From NCBI RefSeq assembly GCF_964059005.1, contig NZ_OZ060389.1, positions 62,001-126,000 of the forward strand: DNA of 64,000 nucleotides, given 5' to 3'. Origin of the DNA: Buchnera aphidicola (Thelaxes suberi) (lineage in GTDB: Bacteria; Pseudomonadota; Gammaproteobacteria; Enterobacterales; Enterobacteriaceae). The notes beneath the pieces were generated by a model. That model searched no databases. It was given only the letters and a program-made list of their open reading frames with translations, and was not told the origin of the DNA. A program made the translations under genes and the position numbers. Shown piece after piece: positions 18,324 through 28,493 of this stretch (position 1 is its first letter; each line of letters starts with the position of its first letter).

Positions 18324-19670
18324 ATGCATAAAATTATTTATGAGAAACCGACAGAAAAAAATATTGTTGATACTATCAAGTATATTTTAGATTACAAAAG
18401 AAATCAATTTGATCATATTGAAGCGCATGTTCAAAAAAAACAAGGCATGTATGTTTCTGTCAGAAATTTGAATATTGAAAACATTGAATTTCATAAAGAT
18501 ATTAATATTTTTATTACAGTTTATATTAAAAATAAAAAGGGAAGTGTTACGTCTTCTGATTTAAGTATGGATTCTATAAATAAATTATTATTAAAAGCTA
18601 TAAATATAGCATCATATTCTACATATGATAAATATGCTAATATTCCTAATTATGATCTCGTTAGTTACTTTCCGAAAAAATTAAAAACATTTTTTAATTA
18701 TTCTTTAGATGCTGATTATGGAATTAATTTAGCGTTGCAATCAGAGCAATCTGCTTTAAGTTATAATAAAAAAATTACAAACAGCGAAGGATCAAGTTTT
18801 TCTAGTAGTGTTAATACTATTGTATTTGGAAGCAGTGCAGGAATAATAAAAGATTATAGTTTTACTTCTTCGTCTATTTTTTCTGAAATTATTGCAAAAG
18901 ATAAAAATGGAATGCAAAGAGATTGTTATTATTCGTTATCAAAAGATATAAATGATTTAGAAAATCCTCAAAAAATAGGTATTAAAAGTGCACAACGAGC
19001 TTTATTAAAGTTATCACCTATAAAATTACATAGTACTAAATTACCTATAATTTTAACTGCAGATTTATCTTCTATGGTTTTGAATGAATTTGCCAAAGCT
19101 ATTTATGGAAAAAATGTGTATAGTAGTACTACTTTTTTACTTTCTATGATGCAAAAACAAGTTTTCCCGTTATGGTTAAATATTATTGAGGACCCATATT
19201 TAAAAAAAGGAATTGGTTCACATCCTTTTGATTTAGAAGGGGTAAGTTCAAAATATCAGATAATAGTAAAAAATGGATATTTAAATACTTGGTTATTGGA
19301 TCATTATTCTGCGAATAGATTAAATTTAATAACTACAGGGCATTGTGGTGGTATTTCTAATTGGATTATCAAGGTACAAGATACAAATTTAAATTTTCAA
19401 CGTTTAATGAATTCTATGAGTACTGGATTATTTATTACTGAATTAATGGGTAGCGGTGTGAATATAGTTACAGGTGATTTTTCTTATGGAGCTTCAGGTT
19501 TTTTTATACAAAATGGAGAAATACAGCATGCTGTTAGCGAGATAACTATATCTGGTAATTTAAAAGATATGTTTTTAAACATAATTAATATTAGCAATGA
19601 CATAAATATAAAAAATAAAATACAAACAGGTTCGATTTTATTTGAACAAGTTCACATTTCAGGAATATAG
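18324..19670 (+). CDS. pmbA: TldE/PmbA, metalloprotease complex subunit
   Basis: TldE (PmbA) pairs with TldD to form a zinc metalloprotease that degrades unfolded peptides; in E. coli it matures microcin B17 and acts on CcdA. TldE itself lacks the metal ligands. The 448 aa (E. coli 450) match throughout, for example LYDKYANIPNYDLV-like text near 95-110, NRLNLITTGHCGGISNW and LFITELMGSGVNIVTGDFSYGASGFFIQNGEI. I prefer the ATG at 18324, because GGA at 18315-18317 abuts the earlier ATG at 18318. tldD is not in the window. Confidence 0.94.
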   Translation: MHKIIYEKPTEKNIVDTIKYILDYKRNQFDHIEAHVQKKQGMYVSVRNLNIENIEFHKDINIFITVYIKNKKGSVTSSDLSMDSINKLLLKAINIASYSTYDKYANIPNYDLVSYFPKKLKTFFNYSLDADYGINLALQSEQSALSYNKKITNSEGSSFSSSVNTIVFGSSAGIIKDYSFTSSSIFSEIIAKDKNGMQRDCYYSLSKDINDLENPQKIGIKSAQRALLKLSPIKLHSTKLPIILTADLSSMVLNEFAKAIYGKNVYSSTTFLLSMMQKQVFPLWLNIIEDPYLKKGIGSHPFDLEGVSSKYQIIVKNGYLNTWLLDHYSANRLNLITTGHCGGISNWIIKVQDTNLNFQRLMNSMSTGLFITELMGSGVNIVTGDFSYGASGFFIQNGEIQHAVSEITISGNLKDMFLNIINISNDINIKNKIQTGSILFEQVHISGI

Positions 19671-19710
19671 TTATTTATTTGAATGTTTTATTAATAAATT
19701 ATATAAAAAA

Positions 19711-20160
19711 TGAAGTTGACTAATAAGCCGGGTTCTGTATTTAACAGTCATTCATCTAGATTAGTAATCACTTACTAATTCAAGCAGCCTACCCGAATTT
19801 ATTTAGTTAGAGCTTGAACTATAAAATTCTTATTTGGCCTTGCTCCCAAGTGGAGTTTACCTTGCCATTAATTGTTGCCAATAATGCGGGGTGCTTTTAC
19901 CACTCCTTTTCACCCTTACCTTAAGATTTTATTTTTAGTTATAAAATTATTAATAATTCGAAGAGATGATTATTAATCATATAAAAATAATAGCAATAAG
20001 GCGGTATTTTTCTGTGGCACTAGTCGTAGATTCACATCTCCCAGGTGTTACCTGGCACTTTAGCTCAAAGGAGCCCGGACTTTCCTCTACTGAAATTTAT
20101 TTCATTATTAAAATAATAATTTTTTAAATTATTAGTAGCGACTGTTTCAGTCAACTTCAT
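19711..20160 (-). ncRNA. rnpB: RNase P RNA (M1 RNA)
   Basis: Catalytic RNA that trims tRNA 5' ends. The two ends pair as helix P1 (TGAAGTTGACT with AGTCAACTTCA). On the complement the A-type core is clear: GAGGAAAGTCCGGGCTCC at 20087-20070, GTGCCAGGTAACACCTGG, ACTAGTGCCACAGAAA, GGTAAGGGTGAAA ending at 19908, GGTAAACTCCAC, GAGCAAGGCCAAATA, GGGTAGGCTGCTTGA, CTAGATGAATGACTG and AGAACCCGGCTTA. The length is about 450 nt against 377 in E. coli; the extra bases are AT-rich helix extensions near the 5' end and in the middle. Confidence 0.97.
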
Positions 20161-20181
20161 ATTTTAACTATATAATATCAT

Positions 20182-21048
20182 TCAAATTAAATTATTCATA
20201 TTTTTTTTAAATAAAAATTCATATAAATAATTTTTTTTTACAGCATGAATTTTTGTTGTATACAGTGCAGCTTCTTTTTCATTAAGCACTTTTTTTAAAA
20301 TATTAAATGTATTAAAAATTTTGTTTTTAATATCTTGTTTATTTGGTTTTTCACACCCTTGTATTAAAATAATAAATTCACCTTTTAATATATTATTATT
20401 ATTACTAATCCATTTTAACATTTGTAATACAGGTAATCTTTGAATAAGTTCCCATATCTTAGTTAATTCTTTTGCAATGACAATATTTCTATTTTCTCCA
20501 AAAATATTTTTAATATCTATTAAGGTAGATGTTAATCTGTTTGGTGATTCAAAAAATATCATGGTTCTAGTTTCGTTTTTTAACAATTCTAATATTTTTT
20601 TCCGAGCGCTCTTATTGGATGGTAAAAATCCTTCATAACAAAATCGATTTGTTGGTAATCCTGATGCGATTAATGCAGTTATAATAGCACAAGCTCCTGG
20701 GATAGGTATTATTTCAATATTTTTAAATAATATACATTGCTTTAATAAATAAAAACCTGGATCATTAATAATAGGTGTACCTGCATTAGACACTAATGCA
20801 ACATGTTTTTTTGTTTGAATATATTTGATAATATTTTTAGTTTTTTTATTTTCATTATATTTATGCAAACATGTCAAATTATTATGTATATTATAATTAC
20901 GTAGTAATATTTTAGTATGTCGAGTGTCTTCTGCTATAATTAAGTCAACTTTTTTTAAGATTTCTAAGGCTCTTTTTGTTATATCATTCAGATTCCCAAT
21001 AGGAGTTGGAACAATATATAATTTTCCTGTTTTATGTGATAAGTTCAT
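20182..21048 (-). CDS. rsmI: 16S rRNA 2'-O-methyltransferase RsmI
   Basis: SAM-dependent enzyme that methylates the ribose of C1402 in 16S rRNA. The 288 aa match the family (E. coli YraL, 286). Conserved blocks are VPTPIGNLNDITKRALEIL at the N-terminus, IIAEDTRHTKILL, LVSNAGTPIINDPGFYL, IPIPGACAIITALIASGLP and ESPNRLTSTL. It is just upstream of rnpB on the same strand, as in E. coli. Confidence 0.96.
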   Translation of the reverse strand: MNLSHKTGKLYIVPTPIGNLNDITKRALEILKKVDLIIAEDTRHTKILLRNYNIHNNLTCLHKYNENKKTKNIIKYIQTKKHVALVSNAGTPIINDPGFYLLKQCILFKNIEIIPIPGACAIITALIASGLPTNRFCYEGFLPSNKSARKKILELLKNETRTMIFFESPNRLTSTLIDIKNIFGENRNIVIAKELTKIWELIQRLPVLQMLKWISNNNNILKGEFIILIQGCEKPNKQDIKNKIFNTFNILKKVLNEKEAALYTTKIHAVKKNYLYEFLFKKNMNNLI

Positions 21049-21249
21049 TTTACCATCTTGTTTTTTATTAAATTTCTTAACATATTAAAAAAAGTATTGA
21101 TATCAATTAAATTGATTTTTATATTTTTATTTATTTTTTAATATTAAAGTAGTTATGTTTTTATATATAAATTATATAATAATGCTTTAAAACAATAAAA
21201 TTTAATAAAAATATTTTTATTTACAATAAATAAATTTTAGGTATTGCAT

Positions 21250-22494
21250 GTGAATAGAGTAGTAATAACAGGTTTTGGAGCTGTTTCTAGTATAGGTAAT
21301 TCTGAAAAAGATATAATGTTTTCATTAAAAAATGGAAAATCAGGGATAACTATATCCAATGAAATGAAAGAAATGGGAATAAAGAGTCATGTATTTGGGA
21401 ATATTAATATCAATAAAATAAAAGAAAATATACCATTTCGAATGCTAAAATACATGAATTCTGCAACTATATATGCGTACTTATCAATGCAGCAAGCTAT
21501 TATTTCATCAAAATTATCGTCTAAAATATACCGTTATAATCCTAAAATTGGATTAATTATTGGTTCGGGAACTCATCCATCTCAATGTTCTTATTCTAAT
21601 ATTCAAAGTATAAAACAAGATAAAAAAGGTAATATTAGAATGAATCCTCATTCTATTATTACAACTATGCCTTCGAATTTATCTGCAGTGCTATCTACTA
21701 TTTTTAATATTCAGGGATTTAGTTATTCTATTAGCTCTGCGTGTACAACATCTTCGCATTGTATTGGTCATGCTTTTGAATTAATTAGGAATGGGCAGCA
21801 AACAGTTATTTTTTCTGGAGGAGCTGAGGAGTTAAGTTGTCAATTAGCTTTAGAATTTGATTCAATGAAAGCATTATCAACTAAATATAACAATAACCCT
21901 GTCATAGCTTCGCGTCCCTATGATAAGAATAGAGATGGTTTTGTAATTTCAGGGGGGGGAGGTGTTGTTGTATTAGAAGAGTTACAACATGCTATTAATA
22001 GATCAGCATATATTTATGGAGAAATCAAATCATATGCATCTGTTTCAGATGGTTTTAACATGTTAATACCTTCTGATAATGGAGCATTAAGATGTATGAA
22101 AAATGCATTAAAAAATATTACTACCTCTATTGATTATATAAATATGCATGGAACTTCAACAAAGATAGGGGATAAAAAAGAAGGTTTAGCTGTTTTGAAT
22201 TTATTCAAAAATAAAAAAAAATATCTTTTACCTCCATTATCTTCTTCAACTAAATCTATTACTGGTCATGCTTTAGGAGCTTCTGGTGTGCATGAAATAA
22301 TTTATTGTTTATTAATGATTAAATATAATTTTATAGCGCCTAATATTAATATAGAAAATATAGATCCAGATTTAATAGAATTAAATATTGCAACTAAAAC
22401 TATTAATAAAAAAATCAATGTTATTATGTCTAATAATTTTGGTTTTGGAGGATCTAATGTAGTATTTGTTATAAGCAAGTATAATTTTTTATAA
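21250..22494 (+). CDS. fabB: 3-oxoacyl-ACP synthase I (KAS I)
   Basis: Condensing enzyme of fatty acid elongation. I take the GTG at 21250 (V N R V V I T G F G), which matches the family N-terminus and sits about 8 bases after TAGGT; this gives 414 aa (E. coli 406). The nucleophilic cysteine is Cys165 in SISSACTTSSHC. The two histidines are in NMHGTSTKIGD and TGHALGASGVHE. NFGFGGSN closes the active site. It is the only condensing enzyme in the window. Confidence 0.97.
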   Translation: MNRVVITGFGAVSSIGNSEKDIMFSLKNGKSGITISNEMKEMGIKSHVFGNININKIKENIPFRMLKYMNSATIYAYLSMQQAIISSKLSSKIYRYNPKIGLIIGSGTHPSQCSYSNIQSIKQDKKGNIRMNPHSIITTMPSNLSAVLSTIFNIQGFSYSISSACTTSSHCIGHAFELIRNGQQTVIFSGGAEELSCQLALEFDSMKALSTKYNNNPVIASRPYDKNRDGFVISGGGGVVVLEELQHAINRSAYIYGEIKSYASVSDGFNMLIPSDNGALRCMKNALKNITTSIDYINMHGTSTKIGDKKEGLAVLNLFKNKKKYLLPPLSSSTKSITGHALGASGVHEIIYCLLMIKYNFIAPNINIENIDPDLIELNIATKTINKKINVIMSNNFGFGGSNVVFVISKYNFL

Positions 22495-22688
22495 AATTTA
22501 TAAATATAATTTATATTATTTATTAATAAAAATATTTTTATAATAAAAAAAATATTTTTTTTTAAAATAAAAGTGTTGTATAGGATATATTACATTAATA
22601 TATAACTTGAATAATTTTAAACATTGTTTAAATTTTATAAAAATTATTTGTAAGAAAATTGTATTTATTAACTATAAAGGAATCATGA

Positions 22689-23645
22689 ATGAATCAGTTA
22701 GAATATTTAAAAAAAAATAGTATAGTAGTAGCAGATACAGGAGATATTAAGTTTATAAAAAAATATAAACCTCAAGATGCTACAACAAATCCCTCTTTAA
22801 TTTTAAAAGCTGTAGAATCTGGATTCTACAATAATTTGTTAGAAAAATCAATTTTATATGCAAAAAAAGTAGGAGGTAATAGATTATTACAATTAAACAA
22901 TGCGTCAAAAAAACTATCAGTTTTAATTGGAATGGAAATTTTAAAATATATACCTGGAAGGATTTCTACTGAAATAAACGCTTCTTTTTCATTTAATTAT
23001 GAATCTTCTTTTAATGAATCTAAAGAATTAATTAATTTATATGAAGAAGAAGGAGTAGATCGATCTAGGATTTTGATTAAATTAGCCGCAACTTGGCAAT
23101 GTATTAATGCGGCACGTGCATTAAAAAAAGAAAATATTAATTGTAATCTTACTTTATTATTTTCATTTGCTCAAGCAAAAGCGTGCGCTGAAGCAGGAGT
23201 TTTTTTAATATCACCTTTTGTAGGAAGAATTTTGGATTGGTATAAAAGTAAAAATTTGTTATCTTTTTATTCTATAGATACAGATCCCGGTGTATTATCT
23301 GTTAAAAAAATTTTTGATTATTACAAAACTAATAATTATAAAACTATAGTTATGGCTGCTAGTTTTCGTACTGCTGATCAAGTATTAGCTTTATCTGGTT
23401 GCGATTATTTAACTATTTCTCCTAACATTTTAAAAATATTACAATCACGTTCAGAAAATATCGTGTCCTCTATTAATAATAAACATATTTTAAATAAAAA
23501 CAGTTGCATTAATAAATTATCTGAATCTGATTTTTTATTAGAACATAATCAAGATGCAATGGCGGTAGAAAAATTATCGGAAGGTATTCGTCAGTTTATA
23601 TTAGATCAAAAAAATTTAGAAAAAATATTAGAAAAACATATTTAA
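22689..23645 (+). CDS. talA: Transaldolase
   Basis: Moves a dihydroxyacetone unit between sugar phosphates in the non-oxidative pentose phosphate pathway. 318 aa, full length. PQDATTNPSLILKA is the substrate-binding signature and the Schiff-base lysine is Lys131 in ILIKLAATWQC. NLTLLFSFAQAKACAEAG and the GVDRSRILI block are conserved. An earlier ATG at 22685 is out of frame and soon stops. It is followed by tktB, as talA-tktB in E. coli. Confidence 0.97.
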   Translation: MNQLEYLKKNSIVVADTGDIKFIKKYKPQDATTNPSLILKAVESGFYNNLLEKSILYAKKVGGNRLLQLNNASKKLSVLIGMEILKYIPGRISTEINASFSFNYESSFNESKELINLYEEEGVDRSRILIKLAATWQCINAARALKKENINCNLTLLFSFAQAKACAEAGVFLISPFVGRILDWYKSKNLLSFYSIDTDPGVLSVKKIFDYYKTNNYKTIVMAASFRTADQVLALSGCDYLTISPNILKILQSRSENIVSSINNKHILNKNSCINKLSESDFLLEHNQDAMAVEKLSEGIRQFILDQKNLEKILEKHI

Positions 23646-23711
23646 ATATTAAAATTTACATAATTTTAAATAATAATAAAATTTTTATATAAACAGGAAA
23701 AATATATTGTT

Positions 23712-25712
23712 ATGAGAAGAAATCTAAAAAAAACAGCTAATGCATTACGTATTTTAAGTATAGATGCAATTGAATATGCTAACTCGGGACATCCTGGAGC
23801 TCCAATGGGTATGGCTGATATAGCCGATGTTTTATGGAGAAAATTTTTAAAACACAATCCTAATAACCCAGAATGGAAAAATCGCGATAGATTTGTTTTA
23901 TCTAACGGTCATGCTTCAATGTTATTGTATAGTTTATTGCATCTTTCAGGATATAAAGATGCTTCTATAGAAGAATTAAAAAAGTTTAGACAATTAGGAT
24001 CTAAAACTCCAGGACATCCAGAATTTGGTCATATTGCTGGAGTAGAAGTAACAACAGGTCCTTTAGGTCAAGGTTTAGCTAATGCGGTTGGTATGGCAAT
24101 TGCAGAACGCACTTTAGGGGCTACTTTTAATAGGACTCATTATCCTATTGTTGATAATTATACTTGGGTTTTTGTTGGTGATGGATGTTTAATGGAAGGT
24201 ATTTCTCATGAAGTTGCTTCTTTAGCAGGTACATTAAAATTAAATAAATTAATTGTTATTTATGACTGTAATAACATTTCTATTGATGGCGATACACGAG
24301 GTTGGTTTACTGAAGATACAGCAAAAAGATTTAAGTCTTATAATTGGAATGTAATAGAAAATGTTGATGGTCATAATTTTAAAGATATTTATGAATCTAT
24401 TAAAATAGCTAAATTAACTAAAGATAAACCATCATTAATTATTTGTAATACAATTATTGGTCTTGGTTCCCCTAATAAAAATGGAAAAGCAAGTTGTCAT
24501 GGGGCTCCTTTAGGATCTGAAGAAGTATTTTTGTCTCGAAAATTTTTAAATTGGAATTATGATCCTTTTATTATACCAGATGAGATATATTCGAAATGGG
24601 ATTTTAAAAAACAAGGGAATGATTTAGAACACAATTGGAATAAACTTTTTAATGAATATAAAAATAAATATCCTGATTTAGCAAAAGAGTATTTAAGAAG
24701 AACTAATAAAATTTTATCAAAAGAGTGGAAAAAAACAAGTAGACTATCTATTCAAAAAATGTGCAAACATAGTAATAATATTTCTACACGTCAAGCATCT
24801 CAAAATATTTTAGAAGAATGGGGTTTATTGCTTCCGGAGTTATTAGGTGGATCAGCGGATTTAGCGCCGAGTAATTTAACATTATGGAGTAAATCACAAT
24901 CAATTAAAAATGTTTCATGTGGTAATTACATTCATTATGGTGTACGAGAGTTTGGTATGACAGCAATTGCTAATGGAATAGCTAACTATGGAGGGTTTAT
25001 TCCTTATACAGCTACATTTTTAATGTTTGTAGAATATGCAAAAAATGCAGTCAGAATGGCAGCAATGATGCATCTTAAACATATTTTTATTTATACTCAT
25101 GATTCGATAGGTTTAGGCGAAGATGGTCCAACTCATCAACCTATTGAACAAATTGGGAATTTGCGTTCAACACCGAATTTGAATGTATGGCGACCGAGTG
25201 ATCAATTAGAAACAGCAATTGCATGGCATTCAGCTTTAGAAAATAATAATCCTACTGCTTTAGTCTTATCTCGTCAAAATTTAATGCACATTAATAGGGA
25301 TGCAATTCAAATTGATAATATTTATAAAGGAGGTTACGTATTAAAAGATTTTAATTTTTACCCTGAATTAATTTTAATTAGTACTGGTTCAGAATTATGG
25401 ATAACATTATGTGCAGCTGAAATTTTAAGTAAAAAAGGTTACTCTATTAGAGTTGTTTCTATGCCTTGTACGAATATTTTTGATCAACAAGACGCTTATT
25501 ATAAAGAACTAATTTTACCTAAAAAAGTTAAAAAACGTTTGGCTATTGAAGCAAGTCATTCTGATTTTTGGTATAAATATGTAGGATTAGATGGTTTTGT
25601 TTTAGGCATAAATACTTTTGGAGAATCAGCTCCATCAGAAGAATTGTTTATGAAATTTGGATTTACAACAGAAAATATAGTAAATATATCTGAAAAATTA
25701 TTATTAAATTAA
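23712..25712 (+). CDS. tktB: Transketolase
   Basis: Thiamine-diphosphate enzyme of the pentose phosphate pathway; with TalA it supplies erythrose-4-phosphate for aromatic and ribose-5-phosphate for histidine synthesis. 666 aa (E. coli TktB 667). NSGHPGAPMGMADIADVLW at the N-terminus, the TPP motif GDGCLMEGISHEVASLAG near 154 with the ICNTI partner, and the catalytic glutamate in VREFGM are present. THDSIGLGEDGPTHQPIEQ is intact. I assign tktB by synteny with talA. Confidence 0.97.
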   Translation: MRRNLKKTANALRILSIDAIEYANSGHPGAPMGMADIADVLWRKFLKHNPNNPEWKNRDRFVLSNGHASMLLYSLLHLSGYKDASIEELKKFRQLGSKTPGHPEFGHIAGVEVTTGPLGQGLANAVGMAIAERTLGATFNRTHYPIVDNYTWVFVGDGCLMEGISHEVASLAGTLKLNKLIVIYDCNNISIDGDTRGWFTEDTAKRFKSYNWNVIENVDGHNFKDIYESIKIAKLTKDKPSLIICNTIIGLGSPNKNGKASCHGAPLGSEEVFLSRKFLNWNYDPFIIPDEIYSKWDFKKQGNDLEHNWNKLFNEYKNKYPDLAKEYLRRTNKILSKEWKKTSRLSIQKMCKHSNNISTRQASQNILEEWGLLLPELLGGSADLAPSNLTLWSKSQSIKNVSCGNYIHYGVREFGMTAIANGIANYGGFIPYTATFLMFVEYAKNAVRMAAMMHLKHIFIYTHDSIGLGEDGPTHQPIEQIGNLRSTPNLNVWRPSDQLETAIAWHSALENNNPTALVLSRQNLMHINRDAIQIDNIYKGGYVLKDFNFYPELILISTGSELWITLCAAEILSKKGYSIRVVSMPCTNIFDQQDAYYKELILPKKVKKRLAIEASHSDFWYKYVGLDGFVLGINTFGESAPSEELFMKFGFTTENIVNISEKLLLN

Positions 25713-25733
25713 ATCATTTACTTTTTTTAAAAA

Positions 25734-25757
25734 AAAAGGGGAGGGTCAGCCCCTTTT
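25734..25757 (+). terminator. Terminator after tktB
   Basis: Perfect 8-bp inverted repeat AAAAGGGG / CCCCTTTT around an 8-base loop (AGGGTCAG), 21 bases after the tktB stop and followed by more T and A. One of the few G/C-rich spots in the window, with the shape of an intrinsic terminator. It lies 45 bases before the dapE start, so it should separate the two genes. Confidence 0.75.
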
Positions 25758-25802
25758 ATATTATTAAATATTTTATATAATTTATTGTATATGAGGGTGA
25801 TT

Positions 25803-26933
25803 ATGAATTGTCCTATTGTTAAGTTAACACAAAAATTAATTAGAATTCCTTCTATTAGTCCTTTAGACTATGGTTGTCAGGATATTCTTATTAAGAGATT
25901 ATTACGATTAGGTTTTATTGTAGAAAAAATTAATATTAATAATACTAGTAATTTTTGGGCTTATAAAGGAAGCGGAAAGTCTATTGTTTTTTTAGGGCAT
26001 ACTGATGTTGTTCCCTCAGGTAATTTAGATTTATGGAAATACGATCCTTTTCAAGGTTATATTGAAAATGGAATCTTATATGGAAGAGGAGCTGTAGACA
26101 TGAAAGGAGCTTTAGCAGCAATGATACTAGCTGTCGAAGAATTTATTTTATCAAATAAAAATAATTATAAAGGAAGGTTAGGTTTTTTAATTACTTCTGA
26201 TGAAGAAGATAAAGGTACTGATGGTATAGCGCAAGTAGTAAAAATTTTACAATCTAAAGGAGTTAAAATTGATTATTGTATTGTAGGGGAGCCAACTAGT
26301 AGTAATTATGTTGGTGACTATATAAAAAATGGAAGGAGAGGTTCTTTAAATGTTGAACTAAAAATTCAAGGAATACAAGGACATATTGCTTATCCTCATT
26401 TATCTAACAATCCTATTCATACATCTTTACCTTTTTTAATAAAATTAATACAAAAAAAATGGGATGCAGGTAATCAATTTTTTCCTCCTACAATGCTTCA
26501 AATTTCTAGTATTCAAGTAGATAATAATAAAAATAATATGATACCTAGTTATATATGTATTAATTTTAATATACGATTTGGACCTATTAATACAGTATTA
26601 AATATTAAAAAAGAGATATATAAATTATTAAAAAGATATAATTTAAATTATACTGTTAAATGGAATGTTGCAGGTAATTGTTTTTATACTAAACCTGGTA
26701 AACTATTAACATCTGTTAAAAATGCTATTTCTAAAATACAACTAAAAAAAACTAGCCTTTCTACTTCAGGAGGTACTTCGGATGGGCGTTTTTTACCCGA
26801 ATTAGGTGCTCAAGTAATAGAATTAGGTTTAATAAATAAAACAATTCATCAAGTTAACGAATGTGTAAAAATATCTGATTTACAAGTATTAACTCGTATT
26901 TATCAGAATATCTTAGAAGAAATTATGGTTTAG
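25803..26933 (+). CDS. dapE: Succinyl-diaminopimelate desuccinylase
   Basis: Zinc amidohydrolase that releases LL-diaminopimelate for lysine and peptidoglycan. I take the ATG at 25803 (MNCPIVKLTQ) with GAGG 8 bases upstream, giving 376 aa (E. coli 375); an upstream in-frame ATG at 25785 adds six unmatched residues. Metal ligands and the catalytic acid are visible: GHTDVVP (near 66), GAVDMKG (near 98), SDEED (near 132), GEPTSS (near 162) and NKTIHQVNE near the C-terminus. Works in the same pathway as dapA, encoded convergently next door. Confidence 0.97.
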   Translation: MNCPIVKLTQKLIRIPSISPLDYGCQDILIKRLLRLGFIVEKININNTSNFWAYKGSGKSIVFLGHTDVVPSGNLDLWKYDPFQGYIENGILYGRGAVDMKGALAAMILAVEEFILSNKNNYKGRLGFLITSDEEDKGTDGIAQVVKILQSKGVKIDYCIVGEPTSSNYVGDYIKNGRRGSLNVELKIQGIQGHIAYPHLSNNPIHTSLPFLIKLIQKKWDAGNQFFPPTMLQISSIQVDNNKNNMIPSYICINFNIRFGPINTVLNIKKEIYKLLKRYNLNYTVKWNVAGNCFYTKPGKLLTSVKNAISKIQLKKTSLSTSGGTSDGRFLPELGAQVIELGLINKTIHQVNECVKISDLQVLTRIYQNILEEIMV

Positions 26934-27011
26934 TTTATATTATTAAAATGCTCATTATATATTCATAGAATACTACTATATTAAAATTTTTTTATACAGT
27001 AATATTATTTA

Positions 27012-27049
27012 TAGTAACACGCGAAGCATATATACTTCGTATGCTACTA
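27012..27049. terminator. Imperfect hairpin between convergent dapE and dapA
   Basis: Arms TAGTAACACGCGAAG (27012-27026) and CTTCGTATGCTACTA (27035-27049) pair at 12 of 15 positions by Watson-Crick and one by G-U, around the loop CATATATA. It stands out for its G/C content in the 250-base gap between the 3' ends of dapE (plus) and dapA (minus), so a bidirectional terminator is likely. Confidence 0.55.
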
Positions 27050-27183
27050 GTTTAGTTAATATTTAATTTTTTTATAACTTTAACTTTTATAAAATATGAA
27101 ATTATATTTCAATAATAAAATTATGATTTTAATTAATTTTTTAATAATTATTCTGATTAAACGATTAAAATACAATTTAAATT

Positions 27184-28068
27184 TTATTTCGTATTTTTCA
27201 AAAATTCATTAGTAATTTTCATTAATATTTTTTTATTTGTTTGTGATAAACTGGTCATTGGTAATCTTAATGTTGCATTTAAGATTAAACCTAACTTTTT
27301 TGCTACCCATTTTACTGGTATAGGATTTGAATCAATAAAAAGATGTTTATGAAAAGGCATTAATAATTGATTGATTGATTCAGCGTTATTGAAATCATTT
27401 TTTAACGCTAAAGAGCACATTTGTGACATTTTTTTTGCAGCAATATTAGCAGTAACAGAAATGACTCCATGCCCTCCTAGTTTAATAAAATCTAAAGCAG
27501 TTGCATCATCGCCACTAATTAGTAAAAAATATTTTTTTACTAAACTTTTTATTTTATTAACACGAGACAAATCTCCAGTAGCTTCTTTAATTCCAATAAT
27601 ATTTGGGTGTTGAGATAATTTTGCGATTGTTTCAGGGAGTAAATCACATCCTGTACGCATTGGAACATTATATAAAATTTGCGGTAAATTAGTGTTTTCT
27701 GCTATAGATTGAAAATGACGGTATAATCCTTCTTGATTAGGTCGATTGTAGTATGGAGTAACACTTAAGCATGCTGCAACACCTGAATCTTCAAATTTTT
27801 GAGTTAAGTTAATACTTTCTGTAGTTGCATTAGATCCAGTTCCAGCAATAATTGGAATTTTTTTTTCTGCAATATCAACCACTCTCATTACTAGATCTAT
27901 ATGTTCTTTTTGATTTAATGTAGAAGATTCTCCAGTCGTTCCAACAGAAACAATGGCAGAAGTTTTATTATTAATATGATATGTAATTAAGTTTTTTAAA
28001 CTTTTTTTACATATATTACCTTTTTCATTCATTGGTGTAATTAAAGCTACAATACTACCTTTAAACAT
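27184..28068 (-). CDS. dapA: 4-hydroxy-tetrahydrodipicolinate synthase
   Basis: First committed enzyme of lysine/diaminopimelate synthesis, condensing pyruvate with aspartate semialdehyde. 294 aa (E. coli 292). The Schiff-base lysine is Lys161 in IIGIKEATGD, the catalytic tyrosine is Tyr133 in LYNVPMRTG and the GTTGE motif is at 43-47. Overproduction of lysine for the aphid host is an expected role. Confidence 0.97.
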   Translation of the reverse strand: MFKGSIVALITPMNEKGNICKKSLKNLITYHINNKTSAIVSVGTTGESSTLNQKEHIDLVMRVVDIAEKKIPIIAGTGSNATTESINLTQKFEDSGVAACLSVTPYYNRPNQEGLYRHFQSIAENTNLPQILYNVPMRTGCDLLPETIAKLSQHPNIIGIKEATGDLSRVNKIKSLVKKYFLLISGDDATALDFIKLGGHGVISVTANIAAKKMSQMCSLALKNDFNNAESINQLLMPFHKHLFIDSNPIPVKWVAKKLGLILNATLRLPMTSLSQTNKKILMKITNEFLKNTK

Positions 28069-28493
28069 TTTAATTTTCTCTTTAAAATATTAAATATATT
28101 TTAATATTAACAGTTATAGAATGAATTTTTTTTTAGAATCTAACAGAAGTAATTGTTTATTGTCATATTCTTTTTTTTAAATATTTTGATTAATAAAAAT
28201 TTTTTATATAAATAAATCAATAAAAATTTAAATATTTTATTTTATTTTTAATAAAAAACTTATATTATTTTAATAAATATTATTATTTTAAAAATTATTA
28301 TATGTTATACACTACATATAATACTGAATTATATTTCAACAAATTATTAATTATTTTAATATTAAATGTTATTTAACATTAATTAAAATAAAATTTTAAT
28401 GTTTTTATAGATATATAAATATCTACATGAAACTTTTTACTGAATCATCAATTAATTTCTTTTAACTTCTGGTTTATTGGATAAAAATTGTAT
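28069..28493. other. 425-base spacer between aroC and dapA
   Basis: Both flanking genes are on the minus strand (aroC upstream of dapA). The spacer is nearly pure A/T with short homopolymer runs. I see no coding remnant, tRNA or convincing hairpin. It should contain the dapA promoter. Confidence 0.5.

Noticed and set aside
19711..20160. Inverted terminal repeats suggesting a small mobile element
   Set aside because: The paired ends are helix P1 of RNase P RNA, whose core motifs fill the interval.
27371..27613. Plus-strand 80-codon ORF inside dapA
   Set aside because: Antisense shadow of a highly conserved gene.
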